From contig NZ_FOKV01000001.1 of assembly GCF_900112105.1 (NCBI RefSeq), forward strand, positions 372,001 through 436,000: DNA of 64,000 nt. The letters run 5' to 3'. This DNA comes from Zunongwangia mangrovi (lineage in GTDB: Bacteria; Bacteroidota; Bacteroidia; Flavobacteriales; Flavobacteriaceae). Shown one piece after another: positions 9,135-18,309 of the stretch. The translations under genes were made by a program, and so were the position numbers. Every line of letters starts with the position of its first letter. The first letter of the stretch is position 1. The notes beneath the pieces were generated by a model. The model was not told where the DNA came from, did no database searches, and was given only the letters and a program-made list of their open reading frames with translations.

Positions 9135-9850
9135 TGGCAGAAACTATAAAATGTATCATTATCGACGACGAACCACCGGCAATTAAAGTGCTGGAAACTT
9201 TTGTTGGCAAAATGAAAGGAATAGAACTTATTGCTTCAGCCACCGATGCTTTAGAAGGTTTAGATCTCATAAAAAAACACGAACCTCAGCTGGTTTTTCT
9301 GGATATTCAAATGCCCGATCTTACGGGAATTCAACTTTCAAAAATGATCGGCGAAACAACCAATATCGTCTTTACAACGGCTTACGCACAATTTGCTGTA
9401 GAAGGATTTCAGGTAAATGCGATAGATTATTTGCTAAAACCTATCGCATTCCCAAGATTTATCGAAGCTGTCGAAAAAGTAAAAAAGAAAATTTCTACGG
9501 AAATACAACCCGAAATTATAGATTCTGAAGACTATTTTTTTGTGAAGACCGATGGGAAAAATCGCTTTCAAAAAGTGAAATTAGACGATATTCTTTATGC
9601 TGAAAGTATCAAAAATTACGTGGTAATTCATACTGAAAAAGAGCAGTTAGTAACTTACAATACTTTGAAAAAGATTCAGCAAAGTTTGCCTGAAGAAAAC
9701 TTCATTAAAATTCACAAATCGTATATCATAGCCCTAAATAAGATCGAAAAAACCGACAATTTTGAGGTTTGGATAAACGGAAAAGATCTTCCGCTTGGCG
9801 ACACCTATCGAACCGAATTCTTCAAAAAAATCAATGCCAAAAAGCTCTAA
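9134..9850 (+). CDS. LytTR family response regulator
   Basis: A 238-residue DNA-binding response regulator. Residues 1-~120 form a receiver domain: acidic pocket IDDE near the start, phosphoacceptor Asp57 in VFLDIQMPD, then FTTAYAQFAVEGF and the LLKP lysine. Residues ~140-238 form a LytTR beta-strand DNA-binding domain (YAESIKNYVVIHT, then FIKIHKSYIIALNKI). It overlaps the kinase gene by one base. Targets are not apparent; LytTR pairs in this phylum commonly act on neighbouring genes, and the upstream DUF5694 and S41 genes are candidates. Confidence 0.95.
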   Translation: MAETIKCIIIDDEPPAIKVLETFVGKMKGIELIASATDALEGLDLIKKHEPQLVFLDIQMPDLTGIQLSKMIGETTNIVFTTAYAQFAVEGFQVNAIDYLLKPIAFPRFIEAVEKVKKKISTEIQPEIIDSEDYFFVKTDGKNRFQKVKLDDILYAESIKNYVVIHTEKEQLVTYNTLKKIQQSLPEENFIKIHKSYIIALNKIEKTDNFEVWINGKDLPLGDTYRTEFFKKINAKKL

Positions 9851-9895
9851 TTTTAACAAAATGTAATATTCCGGCTTATAAGCTAGAATAAAATG

Positions 9896-9903
9896 TATTT
9901 TTG
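9896..9903 (+). promoter_or_regulatory. Bacteroidota -7 box upstream of phnA-like gene
   Basis: TATTTTTG fits TAnnTTTG, 17 bases before the ATG at 9921. I see no convincing -33 TTTG at the usual spacing. Confidence 0.55.
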
Positions 9904-9920
9904 CAGAAATTTTTAGAAAA

Positions 9921-10505
9921 ATGAGCGTACTTGAAAAACGATTAGCAGACCGTAGTGGCAACAAATGTGAATTATGTGGTTACGAACACGACTTACAGAT
10001 CTATCAGGTACCGCCAACTTCTAAAGGTACTTTAGACGATTCGATCTATGCTTGTAAGAATTGTGTAGCGCAAATTGAAGATCCAGAAAAAGTAGATCCT
10101 AATCACTGGCGTTGTTTAAACGAAAGTATGTGGAGCGAGCATTTACCGGTACAAATCGTTGCCTGGCGAATGCTGAATCGCTTACGTAGCGAAGGCTGGC
10201 CGCAGGATCTATTAGATATGATGTATCTGGATGAAGAAGCTTTAACCTGGGCAAAATCTACTGAAGAAACCGAAGATGAAGCTGAAAAAATTATTCATAA
10301 AGACAGCAACGGAAACATCTTAGCAGATGGCGACTCGGTTGTACTTATCAAAGATCTGGATGTAAAAGGGGCTAATTTTACGGCAAAACGTGGTACGGCC
10401 GTTCATCGTATTTCTTTAGTTTGGGATAATGCTGAACAAATTGAAGGTCGTGTTGAAGGACAACATATTGTGATCCTAACGCAATACGTCAAGAAAACTA
10501 AGTAA
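9921..10505 (+). CDS. phnA: PhnA/YjdM family zinc-ribbon protein
   Basis: A 194-residue protein with a four-Cys zinc ribbon (Cys16/Cys19 in CELCG and Cys45/Cys48 in CKNC) and, at residues ~128-190, the compact PhnA beta domain (KDSNGNILADGDSVVLIKDL). The name comes from the E. coli phn region, but the family (also called YjdM) is not part of C-P lyase and its role is unclear; no other phosphonate genes are nearby. The middle ~70 residues, with HWRCLNESMW, lengthen it relative to the ~110-residue E. coli protein, as is usual in Bacteroidota. Confidence 0.88.
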   Translation: MSVLEKRLADRSGNKCELCGYEHDLQIYQVPPTSKGTLDDSIYACKNCVAQIEDPEKVDPNHWRCLNESMWSEHLPVQIVAWRMLNRLRSEGWPQDLLDMMYLDEEALTWAKSTEETEDEAEKIIHKDSNGNILADGDSVVLIKDLDVKGANFTAKRGTAVHRISLVWDNAEQIEGRVEGQHIVILTQYVKKTK

Positions 10506-10538
10506 TTTTTTTCTGAAATTTGCATCAACCGAAAAAAA

Positions 10539-10997
10539 ATGAAAAGCATACTTGCCAGAATATTGACAATTATATTTTTCATTCTTTCAATCATTCATTT
10601 TTATTGGTCACTTGGTGGGAAATGGGGTTTCGAAATCGCAATTCCTAGTAATGAACAAGGAATCAAAATTCTCAAACCGAGTACGATTGATTGTATTGTA
10701 ATTGGATCATTATTGCTACTCTTTGGCTTTGTTTACCACTTTTCCCAGAAACCATTAAAAAACAAAATCTTAGATTCTATCCGAAATTTAATGCTTTGGA
10801 CAATACCTATTATATTTTTGATAAGATCAATAGGTGATTTTAGGTTTGTTGGCTTTTTCAAACAGGTTACAGAAACTGAATTCGCAAGTTTGGATACCAC
10901 ATTTTATTCCCCTTTATGCCTAATCATTGCAGTCATTGGAATTTCATATTTGGTTATAAAAACAACCAAAAAGAATAATTCCGGCTTCGATCAATAA
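10539..10997 (+). CDS. DUF3995 domain-containing membrane protein
   Basis: A 152-residue integral membrane protein with four predicted helices (residues ~5-25, 50-66, 82-100 and 127-143). The motif HFYWSLGGKWG after helix 1 is characteristic of DUF3995. No function is known for the family. The 3' end of the coding region forms one arm of a long inverted repeat that probably ends the convergent efflux operon. Confidence 0.82.
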   Translation: MKSILARILTIIFFILSIIHFYWSLGGKWGFEIAIPSNEQGIKILKPSTIDCIVIGSLLLLFGFVYHFSQKPLKNKILDSIRNLMLWTIPIIFLIRSIGDFRFVGFFKQVTETEFASLDTTFYSPLCLIIAVIGISYLVIKTTKKNNSGFDQ

Positions 10998-11033
10998 GCT
11001 TGGGGAGACCTAAGGATCGAAAACCGGAATTAT
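10975..11033 (-). terminator. Long inverted repeat, probable terminator of the efflux operon
   Basis: The left arm (10975-10992) and right arm (11015-11033) pair over 17 positions with a small internal loop; the outer part ATAATTCCGG/CCGGAATTAT is perfect. On the minus strand it is followed by a T-rich stretch, so it would stop transcription from the MFS gene. It overlaps the end of the DUF3995 gene, and on the plus strand it is followed only by a weak A/T run. Confidence 0.6.
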
Positions 11034-11060
11034 AAAATTTTAGAAAAATCTCGTTAAAGT

Positions 11061-12659
11061 TTAAATCGGAATTAACTTCGCTCCTATCTTTCTAATATGA
11101 TAGTGAAAATGCGGAATCAATGCGATCGCCAGCATTACCACACCTATAAAGACACTCATATAAATAAAGTAATCTCTAACAAACATCAGGTTGGTTTGCT
11201 TGCCAACTTCCCGACTCAGCAACGCATTTGATGCATTAGGCGATTCAACCAGATTTCCTTCTTGTTGTAAAACTTGGGAATATTCAGCAATATGTTGCAT
11301 TGCAATAGGATTATCGGCTGTTAAATGTTCAGCAAAAGATTGTTGATGTACTTTTTGTTGATGCAAACTCATAAACGAAACCAGCGCCATACTTGCGGTA
11401 AACGTAAAAAACCGAAACGCCACACCGGTTACCGATGCTGAAAATCCTATGTTTGGCGGTACGGCGGTTACATAAAACATTACGATCGATAAAATTAAAC
11501 TTCCGTTACCAAAACCCTGTAAAAACAAAGGCAGCAAAAGATCACTCATTTCAGCCTGATTGGCAAGCACATTTAAACTCAGCAAATGATATCCCAATAA
11601 GGCAGCAAACCCAGTGATCCAAATTAGCCTGATATTCATTTTAGCCAGAATAAATCTAGCGGTTAAAGCTGCGCCAACAATAATCCCCACGGCATTGATC
11701 AGCATCACATATCCCTGATTATACATATCTAAATTCACACTATTTCCGAAGAAACCATAGAGCGCGCTAGTATCACCTTTTGCAAAATAAAATGCAATAA
11801 GCAACAGCATCCCGATCCTAAAATTTCTGGTTTTAAAAACACCAAGATCGATATAAGGATCTTTCAGCTTTAATTGTCTTATCACAAAAAGCATTGTAAA
11901 AAACACAAAAGCGATCATACAAAGTGTGATTCGTATACTTTTTAACCAATGATAATATTGGCCGTACAATAAAATATAAGCGATTAAAATTAGCGGAGTT
12001 GCCAGCAATACAAAACTCTTCCAGTCTACATTTTTAAACGGAATCTTCCCTTCTGGACGTAGATCGATCTTTGGTTTCAGCATAAATAAAAACAATAATA
12101 ATCCCGGAATCAAAGCATAGATCTTTACCAGAAAGATCGTGTTGAAATCGTATTCAGTAAACACATAAGCATCTAAGATTTGCGCTAATGGTGCCGTTGC
12201 AAATAATGAAGAATACAAGGTTGCATATCCCAAAACCCGACTACGTTGCGCGTGAAATTGCCTAAAGATCATACTAAAACTTATTCCAATAAAACTTAGC
12301 GATAACACACCGCCAAAAAATCGCAGAATCAATAAAACTGCAAAACTACTTGTAGAATATAAAATGAGATTGATCGCCACGTAAATTAATGCGCATCCCA
12401 CCAAATATGGCCTCGATGAAAACCGATTAAAAAAATGTTTTTCTATCGGGAAAGCACAAACGATCGCCAGGTAAAAGATCACCACAGACAGGCGAACATC
12501 GATCGCATCGATCCCATAATAACTTGCAGCGCTATTGATCCCGGCCATATAAATTCCCAATACCGAAGCAATCGGAATTAGAAATAAAAAAATGCCTACT
12601 AAAATTAACCAATCTGGCACCCAGCTTTTAAAAACATCACTATTTTTTGCACTCGGCAT
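11061..12659 (-). CDS. MFS drug exporter, DHA2/EmrB-like
   Basis: Major facilitator protein of 532 residues with about 14 hydrophobic segments, the size and topology of the DHA2 (EmrB) group. It would be the inner-membrane proton-driven pump of a tripartite exporter. A long loop of ~70 mostly polar residues precedes the last helix (HQQKVHQQSFAEHL region), as in EmrB-type proteins. Its ATG lies three bases after the HlyD stop. With the upstream HlyD adaptor and TolC channel it forms a complete envelope-spanning system. Substrates are unknown; hydrophobic toxicants are typical. Confidence 0.88.
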   Translation of the reverse strand: MPSAKNSDVFKSWVPDWLILVGIFLFLIPIASVLGIYMAGINSAASYYGIDAIDVRLSVVIFYLAIVCAFPIEKHFFNRFSSRPYLVGCALIYVAINLILYSTSSFAVLLILRFFGGVLSLSFIGISFSMIFRQFHAQRSRVLGYATLYSSLFATAPLAQILDAYVFTEYDFNTIFLVKIYALIPGLLLFLFMLKPKIDLRPEGKIPFKNVDWKSFVLLATPLILIAYILLYGQYYHWLKSIRITLCMIAFVFFTMLFVIRQLKLKDPYIDLGVFKTRNFRIGMLLLIAFYFAKGDTSALYGFFGNSVNLDMYNQGYVMLINAVGIIVGAALTARFILAKMNIRLIWITGFAALLGYHLLSLNVLANQAEMSDLLLPLFLQGFGNGSLILSIVMFYVTAVPPNIGFSASVTGVAFRFFTFTASMALVSFMSLHQQKVHQQSFAEHLTADNPIAMQHIAEYSQVLQQEGNLVESPNASNALLSREVGKQTNLMFVRDYFIYMSVFIGVVMLAIALIPHFHYHIRKIGAKLIPI

Positions 12660-12662
12660 AAC

Positions 12663-13724
12663 TTAAGATTTTGGTACAAAAACCTCAGCATTCATCCCTG
12701 CACGAAGTTTTTGCAATTTTGAAGCATCATCTGTAAACAGAATTCTAACCGGGAAACGCTGCGTGATCTTTACAAAGTTTCCGGTGGCGTTATTGGTTGG
12801 TAACAAAGAAAATTCAGATCCTGTTGCCGGCGAAAGTGATTCTATTTTTCCGTGGAAGGTTTCATCGGGATACGCATCTACCGTGATGGTCGCTTCCTGG
12901 CCTTCCTGCATTTTTGCGATCTGAGTTTCTTCAAAATTTGCCACGATCCATTTTCCCTGGTTTTGATCTACAATAAAACCAATGGTTTGCCCTTTTTGAA
13001 CATATTGGCCTTCCTGCAAATTCTTTTTTCCCATATAACCGTCTGATGGCGCCACGATAACCGAATATTTCATATCCAGTTTTACACGCTCTAAAGTAGA
13101 TTTTCGCTGCTGAATATTAGCTTTCGCCACCGCGATCTGCGCATTTACATCTCGGGTTCTTCCTTGCGAAGCATCGTAGGTGTTTTTAATTGCTTCAACA
13201 TTCGATTTTGCAACTTCTAACCTGGTTTTTACATTTTCGAATTGTTGTTGGGTAACCGCTTCTCCCTCAAGCAACTTCTTGTAACGATTAAATTCTTGCT
13301 GCTGTTGCCATAATTCGGCTTCTGCAGCACTAATTTTTGCCTCGCTCACACTGGCGTTACTGCTTGCCGTTCCTACATTGCTTTCTAAAACTTTTAGTTG
13401 AGCTTCTGCGGAAGCTAAAGCAGCTTCGGCTTCTTGCAAACTCACATTCGCTTCATCTTTATCTAAAACGATTAGCGTATCGCCTTTCGCTACTTTTTGA
13501 TGATCGCTATACCTAATTTCCTGAACGTATCCGTTAGATCTGCTCAAGATCGGGTTAATATATTCTTTAACCTGCGCATCGTTGGTTTGTTCGTATTTCC
13601 AAAAGTTGACTAATGCAAACACGCCCCAAATGATAAGCGCCAGCAACACGATTAGTGCAACGATATATGTTGTTTTTACTGCTGCCTTATCTATATTTTC
13701 GTATTTCTTAATTTTATCGCTCAT
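12663..13724 (-). CDS. HlyD/EmrA family secretion adaptor
   Basis: A 353-residue periplasmic adaptor. One N-terminal transmembrane helix (residues ~16-38) is followed by a split biotinyl-lipoyl domain, a long coiled-coil hairpin (residues ~85-210, rich in Ala/Glu/Gln/Lys) and a beta-barrel part with GYMGKKNLQEGQYV and WIVANFEETQIAKM, both typical of EmrA/HlyD. It links the MFS pump to the TolC channel. The start codon shares one base with the TolC stop. Confidence 0.93.
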   Translation of the reverse strand: MSDKIKKYENIDKAAVKTTYIVALIVLLALIIWGVFALVNFWKYEQTNDAQVKEYINPILSRSNGYVQEIRYSDHQKVAKGDTLIVLDKDEANVSLQEAEAALASAEAQLKVLESNVGTASSNASVSEAKISAAEAELWQQQQEFNRYKKLLEGEAVTQQQFENVKTRLEVAKSNVEAIKNTYDASQGRTRDVNAQIAVAKANIQQRKSTLERVKLDMKYSVIVAPSDGYMGKKNLQEGQYVQKGQTIGFIVDQNQGKWIVANFEETQIAKMQEGQEATITVDAYPDETFHGKIESLSPATGSEFSLLPTNNATGNFVKITQRFPVRILFTDDASKLQKLRAGMNAEVFVPKS

Positions 13725-15073
13725 TATAATTCGCCTGTTATTTTTAGTAGTTGGTAGTAATGTAATCTTGCTGAAATTCTATTGTTTACCAGTTCGAATT
13801 TCGCCTGTAATAATTGCGTATCTGCTTCTAAAAGATCGGTAAGTAAGGAAAGCTGATTGAAATAAGTTTGGTTCACGATTCGGTAACTTTCCTGCGCCTG
13901 GTCGATATTCATCTTCGCAATTTCAATTTTCTCCAGATCTTCCTGTAAATGTTTATAGGAAGCTTTTACACCTTTTCGAAGCTGATCTTCGGTATTTTGC
14001 TGCTCTAATTTTTGACGCTCTACCGCTATTTTTGCAGCTTCTTCTTTGTGTTTATCGTGATATAAAGCTGAAAGATCGTAGGTTAACTGTATCCCGGCAA
14101 TTCCCAAAAGATATGGAGCTGTCTCGTAAGGATACAACTGAATTTGCGGGTACGAATACGTGTAATCTCCAAACAATCCTATTCTTGGCAATTTATCGGC
14201 TTTCAACTCTTCTTCCTGAAGTTCGCGCATTTCGATCTGCTTTTCAGCAATTCTGGATCTTGGCGAAACTTCCAGCGCATCATTCACATAATCACGATAA
14301 GTTTGTTCAGCTTTTAGCATATTTACCTGTATGCTATCTACAGGTTTTATAGGCTGTTCATCTTCAAAACCTACCAGAATGTTTAGCGATTGCGTGGCCA
14401 ACTCTACATTATTTTTCATCTCCAACAAATTGGTTTGTTGTCTTGAAAGCTGAAGTTTTGCACGCAAAAGGTCACTTTTTAAAACCACGCCATTTTCATA
14501 CAATTTCGTGATCTGGTCTAAGCGCTTTTCATTTCTTTCGATATTCTGAAGAATTAACTGCTTAAATTCCATCGAACGCTGCATATCTAAATAAGCTTCA
14601 GCGACACGATAATGAATGGCAGATGCAGTTTCTTCTTCCAGATACGTTAATAATTCCTGCCTTGTTTCAGCTTCAGAAATCTGTAGATTGGTTTTATTTC
14701 CGTTATAAATATTGAAATACGCCTGTACTCCTGCGTTATATGTGGTATGATCTTCTAAATGAATGTATTCGGCATCATTTCTAATTCCATCCACAAAAAT
14801 CGGGATATTAGAAAGCTGCCCATAACTTCCTTCTACTTCTACGTGCGGTAAACGTTGACGCTTAACGTTAATCACGTTCTCCTTACCAATTTCTTTATCA
14901 AGACCTCTTAACCGAATCTCTTTGCTGTAGGTGTTAGCGCGATTCCAGGCTTCTTCAAGACTTAGCGAAATGCTATCCTGAGTGACCTGCGCGACTGCCA
15001 ACTGACTAAAATTCAACAAAAAGAGACTTAAAGTAAGTTTTATAATTCTGTCGTTCACTTCTTTAAATTTCAT
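13724..15073 (-). CDS. TolC family outer-membrane channel
   Basis: Outer-membrane efflux channel of ~449 residues and first gene of the TolC-HlyD-MFS operon. Two OEP repeats are visible (ISLSLEEAWNRANTYSKEIRL near the start, then ISEAETRQELLTYL and long amphipathic helices). I start it at the ATG at 15073 and not at the upstream frame limit 15112, because the signal peptide (hydrophobic LTLSLFLLNFSQLAVAQ) then follows directly after a short basic N-terminus. The divergent AraC gene begins 97 bases away, so the spacer probably holds both promoters. Confidence 0.88.
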   Translation of the reverse strand: MKFKEVNDRIIKLTLSLFLLNFSQLAVAQVTQDSISLSLEEAWNRANTYSKEIRLRGLDKEIGKENVINVKRQRLPHVEVEGSYGQLSNIPIFVDGIRNDAEYIHLEDHTTYNAGVQAYFNIYNGNKTNLQISEAETRQELLTYLEEETASAIHYRVAEAYLDMQRSMEFKQLILQNIERNEKRLDQITKLYENGVVLKSDLLRAKLQLSRQQTNLLEMKNNVELATQSLNILVGFEDEQPIKPVDSIQVNMLKAEQTYRDYVNDALEVSPRSRIAEKQIEMRELQEEELKADKLPRIGLFGDYTYSYPQIQLYPYETAPYLLGIAGIQLTYDLSALYHDKHKEEAAKIAVERQKLEQQNTEDQLRKGVKASYKHLQEDLEKIEIAKMNIDQAQESYRIVNQTYFNQLSLLTDLLEADTQLLQAKFELVNNRISARLHYYQLLKITGEL

Positions 15074-15169
15074 TTTGCAAATTTCTGCCATATCTTCAAG
15101 TCTTATTTTCAAAAATTAGCCAAATATTTTATAATTTCAGCCAATGTTAATTTCTGAAGTTACCTTGCA

Positions 15170-15976
15170 ATGCATCCATTTTTAGAGAAAGTAAAGCGTG
15201 ATCCTGATAGCTTTTTTGTGCATCACACTAAAATTGAAGAACAATTGCCAATGCACAGCCACAATAAACACCAAATGAGCTATGTAGAAGGTGGCGTTGC
15301 TTTTTTAAATACCCGGAACAAATCATACTTTTTCCCGGCAAGGCATTTTATCTGGATCCCGGCAGGGCGAGAACACAACGTAATTTCACGGACTTCAGTA
15401 AAATTTGTTCGGAATATTTTCTTCCCAATATGGGTGATCCCGAAAGACCATAAATTACAGGAACGTGGCGGCATTTTTCCCGTAACCGATCTATTGATGG
15501 AAATGATCTATTATACGGAAAAATGGCGCGGAGATGTTACTAAAAAAGATAAATCTCAGTTAGAATTTTTATTAGCGCTAAAGAATATTGTTTTAGATGC
15601 TGCTGAAAATCCTTTGCCCATTGTTTTACCTACTACCGAAAATGAATCTTTACGACCAATATTAAAATACATTCATCAACATATCGATCAGCCGCTATAT
15701 TTAGATAAAATCGCCGAAGAATTTGGGCAAAGTTCACGCACACTTTCACGCCTGTTTCAGGGAAATATGGAAACTTCGTTTTTGCAATACGTAAAACTTT
15801 CGCGCACCATTAAAAGTATGGAAATGCTCTTGCAAACCGATCTTTCGATCACTGAAATTGCTTACAGCTGCGGTTACAACAGCCTTTCAGCATTTAGTTA
15901 TGCTTTTCAGCAAATCGTGCATCGATCACCAAAAGAGTTTAGAAAGCAAACAGAACTAAAAAATAAAACCTCGTAA
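15170..15976 (+). CDS. AraC family transcriptional regulator
   Basis: A 268-residue regulator. The N-terminal cupin-like sensor domain carries MHSHNKHQMSYVEGG and WIPAGREHNV, the typical AraC_binding pattern. The C-terminal ~100 residues hold two helix-turn-helix units (LDKIAEEFGQSSRTLSRLF and LSITEIAYSCGYNSLSAFSY, then FQQIVHRSPKEFR). It is divergent from the TolC-HlyD-MFS operon, the usual arrangement for a local regulator, so ligand-dependent control of that exporter is a fair inference. The last codons form one arm of a hairpin (15967-15997). Confidence 0.93.
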   Translation: MHPFLEKVKRDPDSFFVHHTKIEEQLPMHSHNKHQMSYVEGGVAFLNTRNKSYFFPARHFIWIPAGREHNVISRTSVKFVRNIFFPIWVIPKDHKLQERGGIFPVTDLLMEMIYYTEKWRGDVTKKDKSQLEFLLALKNIVLDAAENPLPIVLPTTENESLRPILKYIHQHIDQPLYLDKIAEEFGQSSRTLSRLFQGNMETSFLQYVKLSRTIKSMEMLLQTDLSITEIAYSCGYNSLSAFSYAFQQIVHRSPKEFRKQTELKNKTS

Positions 15977-15997
15977 TTTTAGAAAAACTACGAGGTT
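15957..15997 (-). terminator. Terminator hairpin of the HAAO-ALDH operon
   Basis: AACCTCGTA at 15967-15975 pairs with 15989-15997. On the minus strand a T-rich tail (TTTTATTTTTT) follows. It is embedded in the 3' end of the AraC gene. No T run follows on the plus strand. Confidence 0.65.
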
Positions 15998-16030
15998 GAT
16001 ATTGTATAATTTCAGCACTAATTTTTTGCG

Positions 16031-17584
16031 CTATAAATCGAATTTGATTCCTTGCGCTAAAGGTAATTCTGTCGTGTAATTGATCGTATTGGTTTGTCTG
16101 CGCATATAGACTTTCCAGGCATCAGAGCCAGATTCACGACCGCCACCGGTTTCTTTCTCACCACCAAAAGCGCCACCAATTTCAGCTCCTGAAGTTCCAA
16201 TATTTACATTCGCAATTCCACAATCTGAACCTTCAACCGATAAGAAACGTTCGGCTTCTCGTAAATTATTCGTCATAATTGCTGAAGAAAGTCCCTGGCG
16301 AACGCCGTTCTGTAATTCTAGTGCATTACTTACATCGCCTTTATACTTCATAATATAAAGCACGGGGGCAAAAGTTTCGTGTTGTACGATTTCAAAATGA
16401 TTCTCAGCTTCAGCAATTGCCGGTTTTACATAACAGCCACTCTCGTAACCTTCGCCCTCTAAAACGCCACCTTCTACTAAAACTTTACCGCCTTCTTCTA
16501 CCACTTTTTCTAAAGCAGCTTGGTAATTTTTCACCGCATCTTTATCGATTAGCGGCCCAACGTGACTATTTTCATCTAACGGATTCCCGATCTTAATTTG
16601 CTGATAAGCATCTACGATCGCATTTTTCACTTTATCGTAAATATCTTCGTGCACAATTAATCTTCGGGTGGACGTACAACGTTGCCCGCAAGTTCCTACC
16701 GCTCCAAAAACAGCACCGATCACCGTATTTTTAATATTCGCATCTGGAGTGACGATAATCGCGTTATTTCCGCCCAATTCTAAAAGCGATTTCCCTAATC
16801 GGCCGGCCACTTCTTTCGCTACGGTTTTTCCCATTCTGGTAGAACCCGTTGCAGAAATTAGAGGAATTCGCTCATCTTTGGTCATCAACTCACCTACTTT
16901 ATAATCACCGGTGATCAAGCAGGAAATACCTTCTGGCACTCCGTTTTCAGAAAAAACACGAGCAGCAATATTCTGGCAAGCTACCGAGGTAAGCGGAGTT
17001 TTCTCTGAACCTTTCCAGATACAAGCATCGCCACAAACCCAAGCCAAAGCAGTATTCCACGACCAAACAGCTACCGGAAAGTTAAATGCCGAGATAATCC
17101 CAACAACTCCTAATGGATGGTATTGTTCGTACATTCTGTGTCCGGGACGTTCAGAATGCATCGTTAAACCGTGTAATTGACGTGATAATCCCACTGCAAA
17201 ATCACAGATATCAATCATCTCCTGAACTTCGCCTAAACCTTCCTGATACGATTTTCCCATTTCGTAAGAAACCAGTTTTCCCAGTGGTTCTTTTAGTCGG
17301 CGTAATTCGTCATTGAATTTTCTAACAACTTCACCTCGTTGCGGAGCCGGCATTGTTCGCCATTCCTTAAATCCCTTTTCTGCCGTAGTGATTACTTTTT
17401 CGTAATCTTCAGGTGTGGTGGCTTTTACTTTTCCTATCAAAGCACCATCAACCGGAGAATAAGATTCGATAATTTCTCCGCCAGAAAAGAAATCTTTCCC
17501 AGTCGAAGTCCCATTGTTTATATCTTTAAGCCCTAATTCTTCTAAGGCTTTATCAATTCCAAAATCTTTTGCGATTTGACTCAT
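16031..17584 (-). CDS. ALDH7-type aldehyde dehydrogenase
   Basis: A 517-residue NAD(P)-dependent aldehyde dehydrogenase. The catalytic Cys lies in GTCGQRCTSTRR and the general base Glu in LLELGGNNA, both in the form seen in antiquitin/ALDH7 (alpha-aminoadipic semialdehyde dehydrogenase). PVDGALIGKV and the C-terminal GGAFGGEKETGGGRESGSDA also fit ALDH7. The frame runs upstream to 17638 inside the dioxygenase gene, but the ATG at 17584 gives the expected N-terminus and a 34-base spacer. Lysine catabolism is the usual role. Its pairing with 3-hydroxyanthranilate dioxygenase suggests a possible role in tryptophan catabolism, which is unproven. Confidence 0.88.
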   Translation of the reverse strand: MSQIAKDFGIDKALEELGLKDINNGTSTGKDFFSGGEIIESYSPVDGALIGKVKATTPEDYEKVITTAEKGFKEWRTMPAPQRGEVVRKFNDELRRLKEPLGKLVSYEMGKSYQEGLGEVQEMIDICDFAVGLSRQLHGLTMHSERPGHRMYEQYHPLGVVGIISAFNFPVAVWSWNTALAWVCGDACIWKGSEKTPLTSVACQNIAARVFSENGVPEGISCLITGDYKVGELMTKDERIPLISATGSTRMGKTVAKEVAGRLGKSLLELGGNNAIIVTPDANIKNTVIGAVFGAVGTCGQRCTSTRRLIVHEDIYDKVKNAIVDAYQQIKIGNPLDENSHVGPLIDKDAVKNYQAALEKVVEEGGKVLVEGGVLEGEGYESGCYVKPAIAEAENHFEIVQHETFAPVLYIMKYKGDVSNALELQNGVRQGLSSAIMTNNLREAERFLSVEGSDCGIANVNIGTSGAEIGGAFGGEKETGGGRESGSDAWKVYMRRQTNTINYTTELPLAQGIKFDL

Positions 17585-17618
17585 TTTTTCTGTGCGTGTG
17601 GTTTGTTTGTTCGTTTGC

Positions 17619-18161
17619 TTAATCTTCGTCTGCCACAAAACGAGGATCGGTTGGCATTACCTCTCCACAATTATCACAGGTTCTTAAGTCTTCACTAGCA
17701 TAAAAGTCTTTAAAGTGTTTTAAAAAGTCTTTTTCGATATCTTCTAGTGGAAAATAAACTTCGTGCAATTTATGATTACAATGATCACAAAACCATAACA
17801 AGCCATCTTCACCCGGCAAATCCACCCGTTTACGCTCTACCACTAATCCTAAAGAATTTTCGTGACGAACTGGTGAATGTGGCACTTTAGCCGGATTCAA
17901 ATACATATCTCCAGGCCCCAATTTCATGGTTTTTTTCACACCTTCATCCTGAATATGAACTTCGATATTCCCTTCCAGCTGGTAAAATAATTCTTCAGTT
18001 TCGTTATAATGATAATCCTTTCTGGCATTTGGCCCGGCAACGATCATCACGATATAATCATCTGCTTCTCTGTATAAATTTCGGTTTCCAACCGGTGGTT
18101 TCAAAGTATCGCGGTTCTCTTCGATCCACTTGGTAAGATTAAAAGGTTTAGCTACAGCCAT
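17619..18161 (-). CDS. nbaC: 3-hydroxyanthranilate 3,4-dioxygenase
   Basis: A 180-residue cupin dioxygenase that opens the ring of 3-hydroxyanthranilate to 2-amino-3-carboxymuconate semialdehyde (kynurenine pathway). The iron ligands are His51, Glu57 and His95 (DYHYNETEELFY and KVPHSPVR). The bacterial-type C-terminal rubredoxin-like site is present as two Cys pairs (FCDHC and TCDNC). Length and N-terminus match the family. It is upstream of, and probably co-transcribed with, the ALDH7-type gene. The pathway's other genes (kynureninase, kynurenine monooxygenase, ACMS decarboxylase) are not in the window. Confidence 0.95.
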   Translation of the reverse strand: MAVAKPFNLTKWIEENRDTLKPPVGNRNLYREADDYIVMIVAGPNARKDYHYNETEELFYQLEGNIEVHIQDEGVKKTMKLGPGDMYLNPAKVPHSPVRHENSLGLVVERKRVDLPGEDGLLWFCDHCNHKLHEVYFPLEDIEKDFLKHFKDFYASEDLRTCDNCGEVMPTDPRFVADED

Positions 18162-18309
18162 AATTTAATTTTTGAATCTAAAATTACACAATATGAACAA
18201 AAGAAACCCAAGATTCGATAAATATCTGGCGCTTTACTATGGCTAAGATTGGGCGATTTCAGGATGATTTTTAGAAACTCTATAAGTATATGCTGTTTTA
18301 TAATTACTA

